From CAYHPY01 sp964358485 (GTDB lineage Bacteria > Elusimicrobiota > Elusimicrobia > UBA1565 > UBA9628): 9,919 nt of DNA. The position numbers were made by a program, and so were the translations under genes. The stretch covers positions 1 through 9,919 of the forward strand of contig CAYHPY010000125.1 in NCBI GenBank assembly GCA_964358485.1, written 5' to 3'. Positions 1 to 5,134 of this stretch are shown one piece after another; the first letter of the stretch is position 1, and the number at the start of each line of letters is the position of its first letter. The notes below the pieces were generated by a model, which saw only the letters and a program-made list of their open reading frames with translations, was not told where the DNA came from and did no database searches.

Positions 1-33
1 CGAGTGGCCTGACCTGACACCGTAATTTTTTTC

Positions 34-52
34 GGGCCGGGTCGTTGCGGCA
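34..52 (+). repeat. 19-bp direct repeat, copy A, upstream of hsp20
   Basis: The sequence GGGCCGGGTCGTTGCGGCA lies 25 nt before the Hsp20 start codon. It recurs at 600-618, upstream of the hemerythrin gene, with a single mismatch (G41 versus T607). The match stops sharply on both sides. It is not palindromic and does not resemble CIRCE or a known sigma32 promoter. A shared regulatory site is possible, as is a small local duplication. Confidence 0.6.
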
Positions 53-77
53 CACCGAACCGAACAGGAGGTGTTCC

Positions 78-557
78 ATGCCACACAAGGAAATTGCCGT
101 TGCCGAAACCCGCCCCGCCGCCGTTTGGGATCCCATTCCCGAATTCCGGGGTTTGAGCGGGCTTTCGGAAATCTTCGATGAGTTCTTGTCGGGGATGCCG
201 GCGGCCCGCACGCGGCCGGCGGCGGGCATGTTGAGCCCGCGGGTCGACATCCATGAGAACGATCGGGAATACGTCCTCAAAGCGGCTCTTCCGGGGGTCA
301 AAAAGGAGGAGGTGAAAATCGAGGTGGTCGACGGGGTCCTCTCGTTGGGAGGAGAGCATCGCGCCGAAAAGGAGGAGAAGGACAAGAACTGGCTTCGGCG
401 GGAGATTCAGTACGGCTGCTTCCAGAGAAGCTTCAGCCTGCCCGGCGGCATTCATCCCGAGGACGTCAAGGCGCATTTCAAGGACGGGATGCTGACGGTG
501 ACGGTGCACAAGCATGCCGCCGCCAAGAGCCGGGGCGTGCCGGTGAAGGTCGAGTAG
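78..557 (+). CDS. Small heat shock protein (Hsp20/alpha-crystallin family)
   Basis: This is a 159-residue ATP-independent holdase chaperone of the cytoplasm, of the type that binds unfolding proteins under heat or other stress and hands them to the DnaK/ClpB system. The alpha-crystallin domain covers about residues 54-145, starting at SPRVDIHE. It contains the family's ALPGVKKEEV strand and ends with the conserved GML turn (137-139) and the strand LTVTVHK. A C-terminal V-P-V (154-156) is the I-x-I-type oligomerisation motif. The N-terminal 50 residues are variable, as is normal. I chose ATG 78 because AGGAGG stands at the proper distance before it; a TTG at 45 is in frame but has no ribosome site. 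Family assignment is secure. Close resemblance to the Hsp20 of many GC-rich bacteria gives no lineage clue. Confidence 0.96.
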   Translation: MPHKEIAVAETRPAAVWDPIPEFRGLSGLSEIFDEFLSGMPAARTRPAAGMLSPRVDIHENDREYVLKAALPGVKKEEVKIEVVDGVLSLGGEHRAEKEEKDKNWLRREIQYGCFQRSFSLPGGIHPEDVKAHFKDGMLTVTVHKHAAAKSRGVPVKVE

Positions 558-568
558 TGGGAAAAAAT

Positions 569-595
569 CCTCCCGGGGGGGCCTCCCCCGGGAGG
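569..595 (-). terminator. GC-rich hairpin with T-tract on the minus-strand side
   Basis: A perfect 11-bp stem (569-579 with 585-595, arm CCTCCCGGGGG) encloses a 5-nt loop. On the plus strand the hairpin follows the Hsp20 stop by 11 nt but no T run follows it. On the minus strand it is followed by ATTTTTTCCC, the layout of an intrinsic terminator. It could stop minus-strand read-through from the cyclase gene while still protecting the 3' end of the Hsp20 mRNA. Which use is real cannot be read from the sequence. Confidence 0.6.
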
Positions 596-599
596 GCGG

Positions 600-618
600 G
601 GGCCGGTTCGTTGCGGCA
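600..618 (+). repeat. 19-bp direct repeat, copy B, upstream of hemerythrin gene
   Basis: This is the second copy of the 34-52 sequence, 18 of 19 bases identical, placed only 9 nt before the hemerythrin start codon. That is nearer the start than copy A (25 nt), so if it is an operator its distance to the start is not conserved. It occupies the space where a ribosome site would be expected. Confidence 0.6.
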
Positions 619-627
619 ACTCAGGGC

Positions 628-1149
628 ATGACCGTCATCAATTCGTTGGCCCGGGAGCACCGGTTGTTTTTGCGGCTCCTGGAGCGGTTGGAGCGGGCCA
701 TGCGCTACGGGGAGAAAACCGGGCGCGAGGAAATCCGCGGGGGCCTTTTGGTCTTATTGCAGGCCCTGGAGCGCCATGAGCGCATCGAGGACGCGGTCTT
801 CAGCCGGCCGGCCTTCGCCTCGGCGCGCTCGGCCAGGCCCCTGCTCGAGGAGGTTTCGGCGGGGCACCGGCGCATCGCGGACTTGAAGGCCCGGGCGGAG
901 GCGGCGCTGGCCGGAGCGGAGGTGGCGTCCCTGGCCCGCCTGGGTCCGGTGATCCTGAACCTGGCCGCGGAATTGCGGTCCCATTTCGCCCTGGAGGAAA
1001 CCAAGCTTTGGCCGCTTTATCAGCACACCCATGGGCGCTCCTTGGAGCATTCCATGGCCTCGCGCGCGCGCAAGGAGGTATCGGAGCTGGAGACCGACAT
1101 GAAGGTCCTCTGGGCGACCGCCTCGGATTATCTGAGCGGCGCGCGCTGA
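628..1149 (+). CDS. Hemerythrin-like (HHE cation-binding) domain protein
   Basis: This 173-residue, all-helical cytoplasmic protein has the metal-ligand pattern of a hemerythrin/HHE four-helix bundle: H11 in helix 1 (REHRLF), H50 and E54 as HxxxE in helix 2, H80 in helix 3 (GHRRI), and H119 and E123 as HxxxE in helix 4, followed by the typical KLWPLY. These would bind a non-heme di-iron centre that can hold O2 or react with NO or oxidants. The family serves in oxygen sensing, iron handling or nitrosative stress defence; which applies here is unknown. ATG 628 lacks a clear Shine-Dalgarno. Its stop lies 7 nt from the stop of the convergent cyclase gene. The neighbouring Hsp20 gene and the shared upstream repeat suggest a joint stress role, which is inference. 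Confidence 0.88.
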   Translation: MTVINSLAREHRLFLRLLERLERAMRYGEKTGREEIRGGLLVLLQALERHERIEDAVFSRPAFASARSARPLLEEVSAGHRRIADLKARAEAALAGAEVASLARLGPVILNLAAELRSHFALEETKLWPLYQHTHGRSLEHSMASRARKEVSELETDMKVLWATASDYLSGAR

Positions 1150-1156
1150 GGGCGGC

Positions 1157-3139
1157 TTAAACCCCCATCATGGTCAGGAAAACCTTCCCCACCTTGGGGT
1201 CGATTGATCCGTCCTCGATGAATTTTGAGATTTCGGTGAGCGCCGACTGCACCGACCAGGCCTCCTGGTACGGCCGCCAGGCCGTCAGCGACTCGTAGGA
1301 GTCGGCCAGCCCCACGATCCGTCCGAGCTCGCCGATCTGGCGTCCCTTGAGCCCGTTCGGGTAGCCGGAGCCGTCCCAGCGCTCGTGGTGCTGGGCGATG
1401 GCCTCCAGGATCTCGGGTTCCAGGCGCAGGCCCAGATCGTCGAGGGCCGGCCCCGCCGCTTTCACGTGCGCCTGCACGAGTTCCCGGTCCCCGGCGGGGA
1501 GTTCCTCCAGGGTTTCCGGACAGCTCAGTAGGTGCTCGGGCACCGAGCGCTTGCCGATGTCGCAGAAAAAACCGGCCAGAAAGGCGTGCCGAACCTGCTC
1601 CGGCCCCAGGCCCAGGGAGTCGGCCAAAACCGCGCTGAGCGCGGCGGTGACCTGGCTGTGCCCCAGGGAGCCTTCCAGGGCCTCCAGGGCCAGGAGTTCG
1701 TTCTCCGGGACCGGATTTTCCTCCGAGAGCCCCTTATAGGTCTGGGCCGCCTTGGCGGGAAGCCTGGGTCCGCTTAAAAAATCCTTCAAGCCCAAGACCT
1801 CGTAGGCCGGAACCCGGACGCGCTTGCCCTTGACGCTCAAGAAAGCCCGCTCCTGGCCGGTGAGCAGGGCCGCCGCGATGGCCGCCTCCAGGGCGCGGCG
1901 CTCCGGGGGAGCCAGCTCCACGGCCTTTTGATGGTATTTGCGGGCCACGTCCATGCGTTCGAGCTCGGAGGCCAGATCGGCCGCCTCCAGGAAAAGCTCC
2001 CGGGTGGGGGCCTGGCTGATGGCCTCGTCGAGCAGGGCCAGGCGGGCCTCCAGGTCCTGCGCCTCCTGGGGGTTCAACCCTTTTCTCATCGGCCGGGCCC
2101 GGCACCAGCGTTCGATGAAACGGTAGCAGGTTTCGTCAACGCACACCGAGCCGGGGGGACAGATGGCCTGCAGGCGGGCCGCCAGGTTCACCGAATCGCC
2201 GACCGCCGTGTAATTGCGGCGGGCCTCCGAGCCGATCAAGCCGACCAGCACCCCGCCCGTGGCGATGCCGACGCGCATTTTCCAAGGGAAGTTTTTCTGC
2301 TGGAGCCGGTCCTGCATCTTGAGCCCCGCCAAGGTGGCCAGGAGCGGATGGTGGCGGGCCGGATACGGGGAGCCGAACTCGGCCATCAGGCCGTCTCCCA
2401 GGAATTTGTCCAGGTGGCCGTGGAAGCAGGACAGGGCCGGGCCCATTTCCCCGAAGTAGCGGTTGAGGTCCTGAATGACGTCCTCGGGCGGGCGGCCTTG
2501 GGAGTGCTCCGTGAAATTGACCAGGTCCGAGAACAGCACCGAGATCTGCCGCTTTTCGTTGCGCAAGCGCCGCTCGATGATGAGCTTGGCCACCACCGGG
2601 TCCATGGCGCTGTTGAGGACGGCCTCCAGGCGTTGGCGGCTGGCCTGGAGGGTTTCGGCCTTCTGTTCGAACTCCCGGGTGGAGACGCTCCAAAGCTTTT
2701 TGAGCTGGAGGTTCTCGTCGATGGTCCGGGAGGCTTTCTCTTGGCGTTTTTTGAGCTCGGCCATGAGGTTTCCGACCAGGGCGGCGGCGCCCAGCAACAG
2801 CAGGCTCCAGAGGGTGAAATGGAAGGGAAGTCCCCGCTCGCCGACCCCCACGGCGACTTCGGCGGGGTGCCGGGTGAAATAGAATCCGGCCGCCAGCACG
2901 CACAGGGCCGCCGTTCCGAGGGCCCAACGCCGCCCGTAAAAATAGCCCATGAGGACCACGGGGACAAAGAGGAAGTTCAGCCGAGATAGGGGATGATCGG
3001 CCAGGATCACCAGGGAGCCGGCCGCCAGGAGGGCGGCGGGCGCCAGGGACTCCTTGAGGCCCTCCTGGGAAAGCGCGGAGACCAGGGACTTGATTTTAAA
3101 CTTCCAGCCTCCCGGCGGCGGCTGTTGGGGGGAATCCAC
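1157..3139 (-). CDS. Membrane-bound class III nucleotidyl cyclase fused to a degenerate HD-GYP domain
   Basis: The protein has 660 residues. Four hydrophobic segments lie at about 33-47, 54-68, 73-88 and 107-126, and their layout recalls a DUF4118/MASE-type sensor. A charged coiled-coil linker (128-178) follows. The class III cyclase domain spans about 196-345. Metal aspartates are D205 (FSDLVNFT) and D249 (FLGDG). K245 and T311 sit at the substrate-choosing positions, a Lys/Thr pair as in CyaB1-type adenylate cyclases, and N318 and R322 (VNLAAR) complete the site, so cAMP synthesis is likely. Residues ~355-425 are helical and TPR-like. The last ~175 residues are HD-GYP-like (H494, H558, HHE 584-586, DGSGYP 589-594, D613), but the HD pair reads C526-D527, so phosphodiesterase activity is doubtful. 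The start is GTG with a -10 box 7 nt before it. The GGGAG there overlaps the start, too close for normal ribosome binding. Confidence 0.9.
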   Translation of the reverse strand: MDSPQQPPPGGWKFKIKSLVSALSQEGLKESLAPAALLAAGSLVILADHPLSRLNFLFVPVVLMGYFYGRRWALGTAALCVLAAGFYFTRHPAEVAVGVGERGLPFHFTLWSLLLLGAAALVGNLMAELKKRQEKASRTIDENLQLKKLWSVSTREFEQKAETLQASRQRLEAVLNSAMDPVVAKLIIERRLRNEKRQISVLFSDLVNFTEHSQGRPPEDVIQDLNRYFGEMGPALSCFHGHLDKFLGDGLMAEFGSPYPARHHPLLATLAGLKMQDRLQQKNFPWKMRVGIATGGVLVGLIGSEARRNYTAVGDSVNLAARLQAICPPGSVCVDETCYRFIERWCRARPMRKGLNPQEAQDLEARLALLDEAISQAPTRELFLEAADLASELERMDVARKYHQKAVELAPPERRALEAAIAAALLTGQERAFLSVKGKRVRVPAYEVLGLKDFLSGPRLPAKAAQTYKGLSEENPVPENELLALEALEGSLGHSQVTAALSAVLADSLGLGPEQVRHAFLAGFFCDIGKRSVPEHLLSCPETLEELPAGDRELVQAHVKAAGPALDDLGLRLEPEILEAIAQHHERWDGSGYPNGLKGRQIGELGRIVGLADSYESLTAWRPYQEAWSVQSALTEISKFIEDGSIDPKVGKVFLTMMGV

Positions 3140-3146
3140 CTCCCTT

Positions 3147-3175
3147 AGTATAGGGGGGATTTCGGGTTTTTTCCA
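3147..3175 (-). promoter_or_regulatory. Sigma70-like promoter of the cyclase gene
   Basis: On the minus strand TGGAAA (3175-3170) and TATACT (3152-3147) are separated by 17 bp. The -10 box ends exactly 7 nt before GTG 3139, so transcription should begin at or next to the start codon and give a leaderless mRNA. The -35 match is only 4 of 6. The same 7-nt spacing is seen at two other genes in this window, which raises confidence. Confidence 0.5.
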
Positions 3176-3183
3176 GGGGGCCG

Positions 3184-3228
3184 CCAGACGCGCCCGGCAG
3201 AGCGTCCGCCGGGCGCCTTGCCGTCTGG
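3184..3228. other. Strong bulged stem-loop in the cyclase upstream region
   Basis: A perfect 9-bp stem (GCGCCCGGC at 3190-3198 with 3208-3216) carries a 9-nt loop. It is extended by CCAGAC (3184-3189) pairing with GTCTGG (3223-3228), leaving a 6-nt one-sided bulge. No T-tract follows on either strand, so it is not a classical terminator. It ends 8 bp beyond the -35 box of the cyclase promoter. It could be a regulator site or a remnant of a structured RNA; the function is unknown. Together with repeat copy 1 this accounts for most of the gene-free stretch 3140-3451; I see nothing else there. Confidence 0.5.
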
Positions 3229-3256
3229 TTGGAGGAATGATCGGGCTTGAGGATCG

Positions 3257-3373
3257 CCATATTGCGCGGGGGCGTCGCTTGGGATTATGTCGTCGGCGAC
3301 AAAATTACCTTCACCGCCGAAGGTGATTTTATTCTCCACGATAAATTCGCGGCCAGCGCCTTGGCCGGGCAAT
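3257..3373 (+). repeat. 117-bp imperfect palindromic repeat, copy 1
   Basis: This segment aligns without gaps to 4623-4739 at a constant offset of 1366 bp, with 104 of 117 bases identical by hand count; the last 99 bases are the best conserved (91 of 99). Its centre is an inverted repeat around 3301-3330. Read on the plus strand it encodes the peptide WDYVVGDKITFTAEGDF and onward to HDKFAASALAGQ. An open frame runs from about 3247 to 3681 but has no ribosome site and overlaps the next gene antisense, so I do not call it a gene. It lies in the intergenic region between two minus-strand genes. Confidence 0.85.
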
Positions 3374-3451
3374 ATCGTCAAGTGGTCCTGGTGATTCCCA
3401 GCGGAATGGGGGGAGGGCTTCGGAAAAGGGGGCGAGAATCTCTTAAATGTC

Positions 3452-4105
3452 TTAGCGCTTACGGGGGCGGTATTTGGGGTCCCAGCCGATCAAGGCGCCC
3501 GTCGCCGCGTCGATGTCCAGGATGCCTTCGGTTCGGATCAGCGTCGTGCCCCGATGGCGGCTCGAACCGATGGTCCACGCGGTGCGGGCCTTTCCCTTCA
3601 GGGTCGATCGGTAGAGCTGAAGGTTGTATTCGTAATGCTCGTCGTTTTTTTCGGGAGGATCCTTGGGGATCGAAACGGTGAGTCCGTATTTTCGGGCCAA
3701 CTCCAGGGCCGCGCCGCTGTCGACCGTAAGCTCCGTCAGGCAGGCGGCCGGGCCGCCCTGGTCCCGGCGGTTTTCGCTGAATTCGCCGGAGGATGGATCC
3801 TCGGCCGGATTGCGAAACTCCTTGATCGAAAGGATGATCCTCTCGGGCGCCCCGGCCGAGTAGAACTCGAAGTGGAATGAATCCAAGAACAGCCGCTTCA
3901 TGCTTCCCGGGGCCAGGACATCCACGAAATGGTTGAGGTGCACCGTCAAGGCGCTAAGGCAGGCGTCTTGCTTCCAGGTGGATTGGGCCCGGCGGAGGGC
4001 CGGAACAACCAGCCTTTGGGCGCCCTCTCCGACCGGACTTGCCGCGGGGCCGGCGGAGGCCTGCATCGTTAAGGCGAGCGCCATGGAGAGAAGGTAGGCC
4101 GTCAT
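3452..4105 (-). CDS. Small secreted protein of unknown function
   Basis: I do not recognise this 217-residue protein. Residues 1-18 (MTAYLLSMALALTMQASA) form a short signal peptide with a likely cut after ASA, so the mature protein should be periplasmic or exported. Two cysteines (C49, C122) could form a disulfide. The middle is rich in alternating polar and hydrophobic residues. The end, ILDIDAATGALIGWDPKY, loosely recalls the last strand of PepSY-type domains, which is too weak for a name. The ATG at 4105 is chosen over the in-frame ATG at 4207 because the signal peptide begins there and a TTGACG-17 bp-TAAACT promoter lies directly before it. It is transcribed away from the 82-residue gene at 4206. 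No terminator hairpin is visible after its stop. Confidence 0.75.
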   Translation of the reverse strand: MTAYLLSMALALTMQASAGPAASPVGEGAQRLVVPALRRAQSTWKQDACLSALTVHLNHFVDVLAPGSMKRLFLDSFHFEFYSAGAPERIILSIKEFRNPAEDPSSGEFSENRRDQGGPAACLTELTVDSGAALELARKYGLTVSIPKDPPEKNDEHYEYNLQLYRSTLKGKARTAWTIGSSRHRGTTLIRTEGILDIDAATGALIGWDPKYRPRKR

Positions 4106-4112
4106 CGCAGGC

Positions 4113-4141
4113 AGTTTACCCCGTTTCCCGTCGCCCGTCAA
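4113..4141 (-). promoter_or_regulatory. Sigma70 promoter of the secreted-protein gene (leaderless layout)
   Basis: The minus strand shows TTGACG (4141-4136), a 17-bp spacer and TAAACT (4118-4113). The spacer is ideal and the -35 box matches the consensus at 5 of 6 positions. The -10 box ends 7 nt before ATG 4105, so the transcript is predicted to begin at the ATG. There is no Shine-Dalgarno before this ATG, in keeping with leaderless translation. Confidence 0.65.
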
Positions 4142-4189
4142 GTTTGACTCGCTTTTGAGCCGGAAAGCCTCCCACCCGGCGCGGCAAAC

Positions 4190-4198
4190 TGGTATAGT
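4190..4198 (+). promoter_or_regulatory. Extended -10 promoter of the 82-residue gene
   Basis: TGGTATAGT combines the TGn extension with a good -10 hexamer. The hexamer ends 7 nt before ATG 4206, the same spacing as at the two minus-strand promoters. No good -35 box is found 17 bp upstream, which the TG extension may make up for. It lies in the 100-bp divergent region shared with the promoter at 4113-4141. Confidence 0.55.
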
Positions 4199-4205
4199 GC
4201 AAGGC

Positions 4206-4454
4206 ATGACAAAGTCCCCATCTCCTCACGCCAAAATCGTGATCGGCCTGCCGAATCTGCAGGACCAAATCAGGCTGGTCGACCGATTGGCCGTCAACGC
4301 CGACGAAGCGCAGCTGGAGCGCCTGCGGGTTCTCGGGCACTTCCTCGCCGAGCTCTACGCCCAACTGCAGCAGCAGAAGCAGGTGACGGTCTTCCGGTTT
4401 TCCGACAAGAGCCGCCTGCGGACCAGCGAAGACCGCAAATCCATCGAAGCCTAG
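4206..4454 (+). CDS. Small hypothetical protein (82 aa)
   Basis: I do not recognise this protein. It is hydrophilic, with no signal peptide or membrane segment, and is probably mostly helical: residues ~18-60 are rich in Leu, Asp, Glu and Gln and include the run AELYAQLQQQKQ, followed by a short strand-like VTVFRFSD and a charged tail. It contains no cysteine. ATG 4206 is supported by the extended -10 box 7 nt upstream; a TTG at 4155 in the same frame lies before that promoter and is rejected. The truncated glutamate-synthase-like gene begins 14 nt after its stop, so the two were probably one operon. A coiled-coil or small regulatory protein is possible, but nothing proves a role. Confidence 0.6.
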   Translation: MTKSPSPHAKIVIGLPNLQDQIRLVDRLAVNADEAQLERLRVLGHFLAELYAQLQQQKQVTVFRFSDKSRLRTSEDRKSIEA

Positions 4455-4622
4455 CCGGATTAACGCCCATGTCGGTGCGAAAAATCTTCCTGGCGGGCTC
4501 GGCCGCGGGCGCCGCCGCCATCGCCCTGGCCGGGCATTTCTGGCCCCCGGTCTATTTCCTCGCCCTTCTGGCCGGTCCCTTGATCCTGCTGGGCCTTTCC
4601 GACATGATCCAGACCCGGCACA

Positions 4623-4739
4623 CCATCATGCGCTGGGGATTCGCTTGGGATTATGTCGTGGGTGACAAAATCACTTTCACCGGTGAAGGTGATTTTATTC
4701 TCCACGACAAATTCGCGGCCATCGCCTTGGCCGGGCAAT
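4623..4739 (+). repeat. 117-bp imperfect palindromic repeat, copy 2
   Basis: This is the second copy of 3257-3373. The palindrome is clearer here: 15-nt arms 4667-4681 and 4682-4696 pair except for one T/G position, and GTCGTGG (4655-4661) pairs with CCACGAC (4702-4708) across a symmetric 5-nt internal loop, giving a 54-bp cruciform-capable core with no spacer. Because the centre is in phase, both strands encode KITFTGE. Comparing the copies over codons from VVGD to the end, five of seven changed codons are synonymous on the plus strand, whereas the minus frame would gain about six replacements. It interrupts the glutamate-synthase-like frame. Confidence 0.85.
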
Positions 4740-4740
4740 T

Positions 4741-4776
4741 ACGGTCCCCGAGACCTTCAAGCCCCGGGCCGTTTAA
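4741..4776 (+). pseudogene. Possible 3' remnant of a plus-strand gene
   Basis: Directly after repeat copy 2, in a frame different from the 4469 gene, the codons read TVPETFKPRAV followed by TAA at 4774-4776. All codons but the stop are G/C-ended, as in real genes here. The stop touches the stop of a minus-strand frame (4777-4779), the usual layout of two convergent genes. It might be the tail of the interrupted glutamate-synthase-like gene, but I cannot show that. Confidence 0.25.
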
Positions 4777-4920
4777 TCAGCGCCCCGGGAGGCCCATCAC
4801 CAGCGAGGTGGGGTCCCGCACGTTGAGGGGCGTGATGACGTCCTCGGCTTGACCGGGGGCGATTCCTGTTGAATTCGGGCCCTCATCGCACGCCCGGCTC
4901 GCCGGCCAAGGGCTGGAACT
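4777..4920 (-). pseudogene. Possible 3' remnant of a minus-strand gene
   Basis: The minus strand is open for about 47 codons before TGA at 4779-4777. The last part, GQAEDVITPLNVRDPTSLVM followed by GLPGR, looks like authentic coding sequence, while the part further upstream (SSSPWPASRACDEGPN) looks random. I recognise no family. No start codon with a ribosome site is present. A decayed or cut-off gene end is the most economical reading. Confidence 0.3.
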
Positions 4921-5081
4921 TTTCCGATTTGTCACCCTGGAGAATTTATTCCGCGGGAGGAGTTCGGGGGTGCCTTCTGAAAGGATTTCATCGATTCCAG
5001 CTCGGCAATTCCCCGGACTATGCTCCTGGGGTCGCGCAGCCAGTTGCGCAGCTTGTCCAATCCGGGCAGCCGTTTTGTAGG

Positions 5082-5112
5082 AAGCCCTCCGAAAGGAGGG
5101 CTTTTCTTTTTT
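5082..5112 (+). terminator. Rho-independent terminator
   Basis: A perfect 9-bp stem AAGCCCTCC (5082-5090), GAAA tetraloop (5091-5094) and GGAGGGCTT (5095-5103) is followed by TTCTTTTTT (5104-5112). This is a textbook intrinsic terminator on the plus strand. The nearest plus-strand stop codons are at 4776 and 4852, so it ends either the 4206-4852 operon with a long trailer or an unrecognised RNA. It insulates the ankyrin operon from upstream transcription. Confidence 0.88.
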
Positions 5113-5134
5113 GGATCAGGCAAAAGACTGTGCT

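Larger units (their letters stand above)
4469..4852 (+). pseudogene. Truncated FMN-binding glutamate synthase family protein, N-terminus only
   Basis: The first ~54 residues read MSVRKIFLAGSAAG, then a transmembrane segment ending in FWPPVYFLALLAGPL and ILLGLSDMIQTRHTIMR. From memory of the family, the ~500-residue membrane-anchored FMN-binding glutamate synthase family proteins (Glu_synthase domain) begin with such a helix, a WPP, and GLYD..Q..H..LRNFP. Here the reading frame leaves the family exactly at IMR, where the 117-bp repeat begins, and continues through it (WDYVVGDKITF...) into an unrelated basic, proline-rich tail ending at 4852. The flavin/glutamate synthase barrel is absent. No Shine-Dalgarno precedes ATG 4469; translation may be coupled to the gene ending at 4454. 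It is either a pseudogene or a short membrane peptide with a new tail. An assembly join at the repeat must also be excluded. Confidence 0.6.

Noticed and set aside
1928..2989. 353-codon plus-strand open frame antisense to the cyclase
   Set aside because: It is a shadow of the cyclase/HD-GYP gene, whose catalytic motifs prove the minus frame; the plus translation has no motif and no start signal.
3247..3681. 144-codon plus-strand frame starting TTG that contains repeat copy 1
   Set aside because: It has no ribosome site, leaves any conserved sequence after the repeat and overlaps the secreted-protein gene antisense. Only the repeat part shows signs of coding selection.
4103..4207. N-terminal extension of the secreted protein from ATG 4207
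   Set aside because: The extension would bury the signal peptide and would start upstream of the TTGACG/TAAACT promoter; the ATG shares its bases with the divergent gene's start.
3257..4739. CRISPR array or insertion sequence made from the two repeat copies
   Set aside because: There are only two copies 1366 bp apart with unrelated genes between, no spacers, no transposase and no terminal inverted repeats flanking the intervening DNA.
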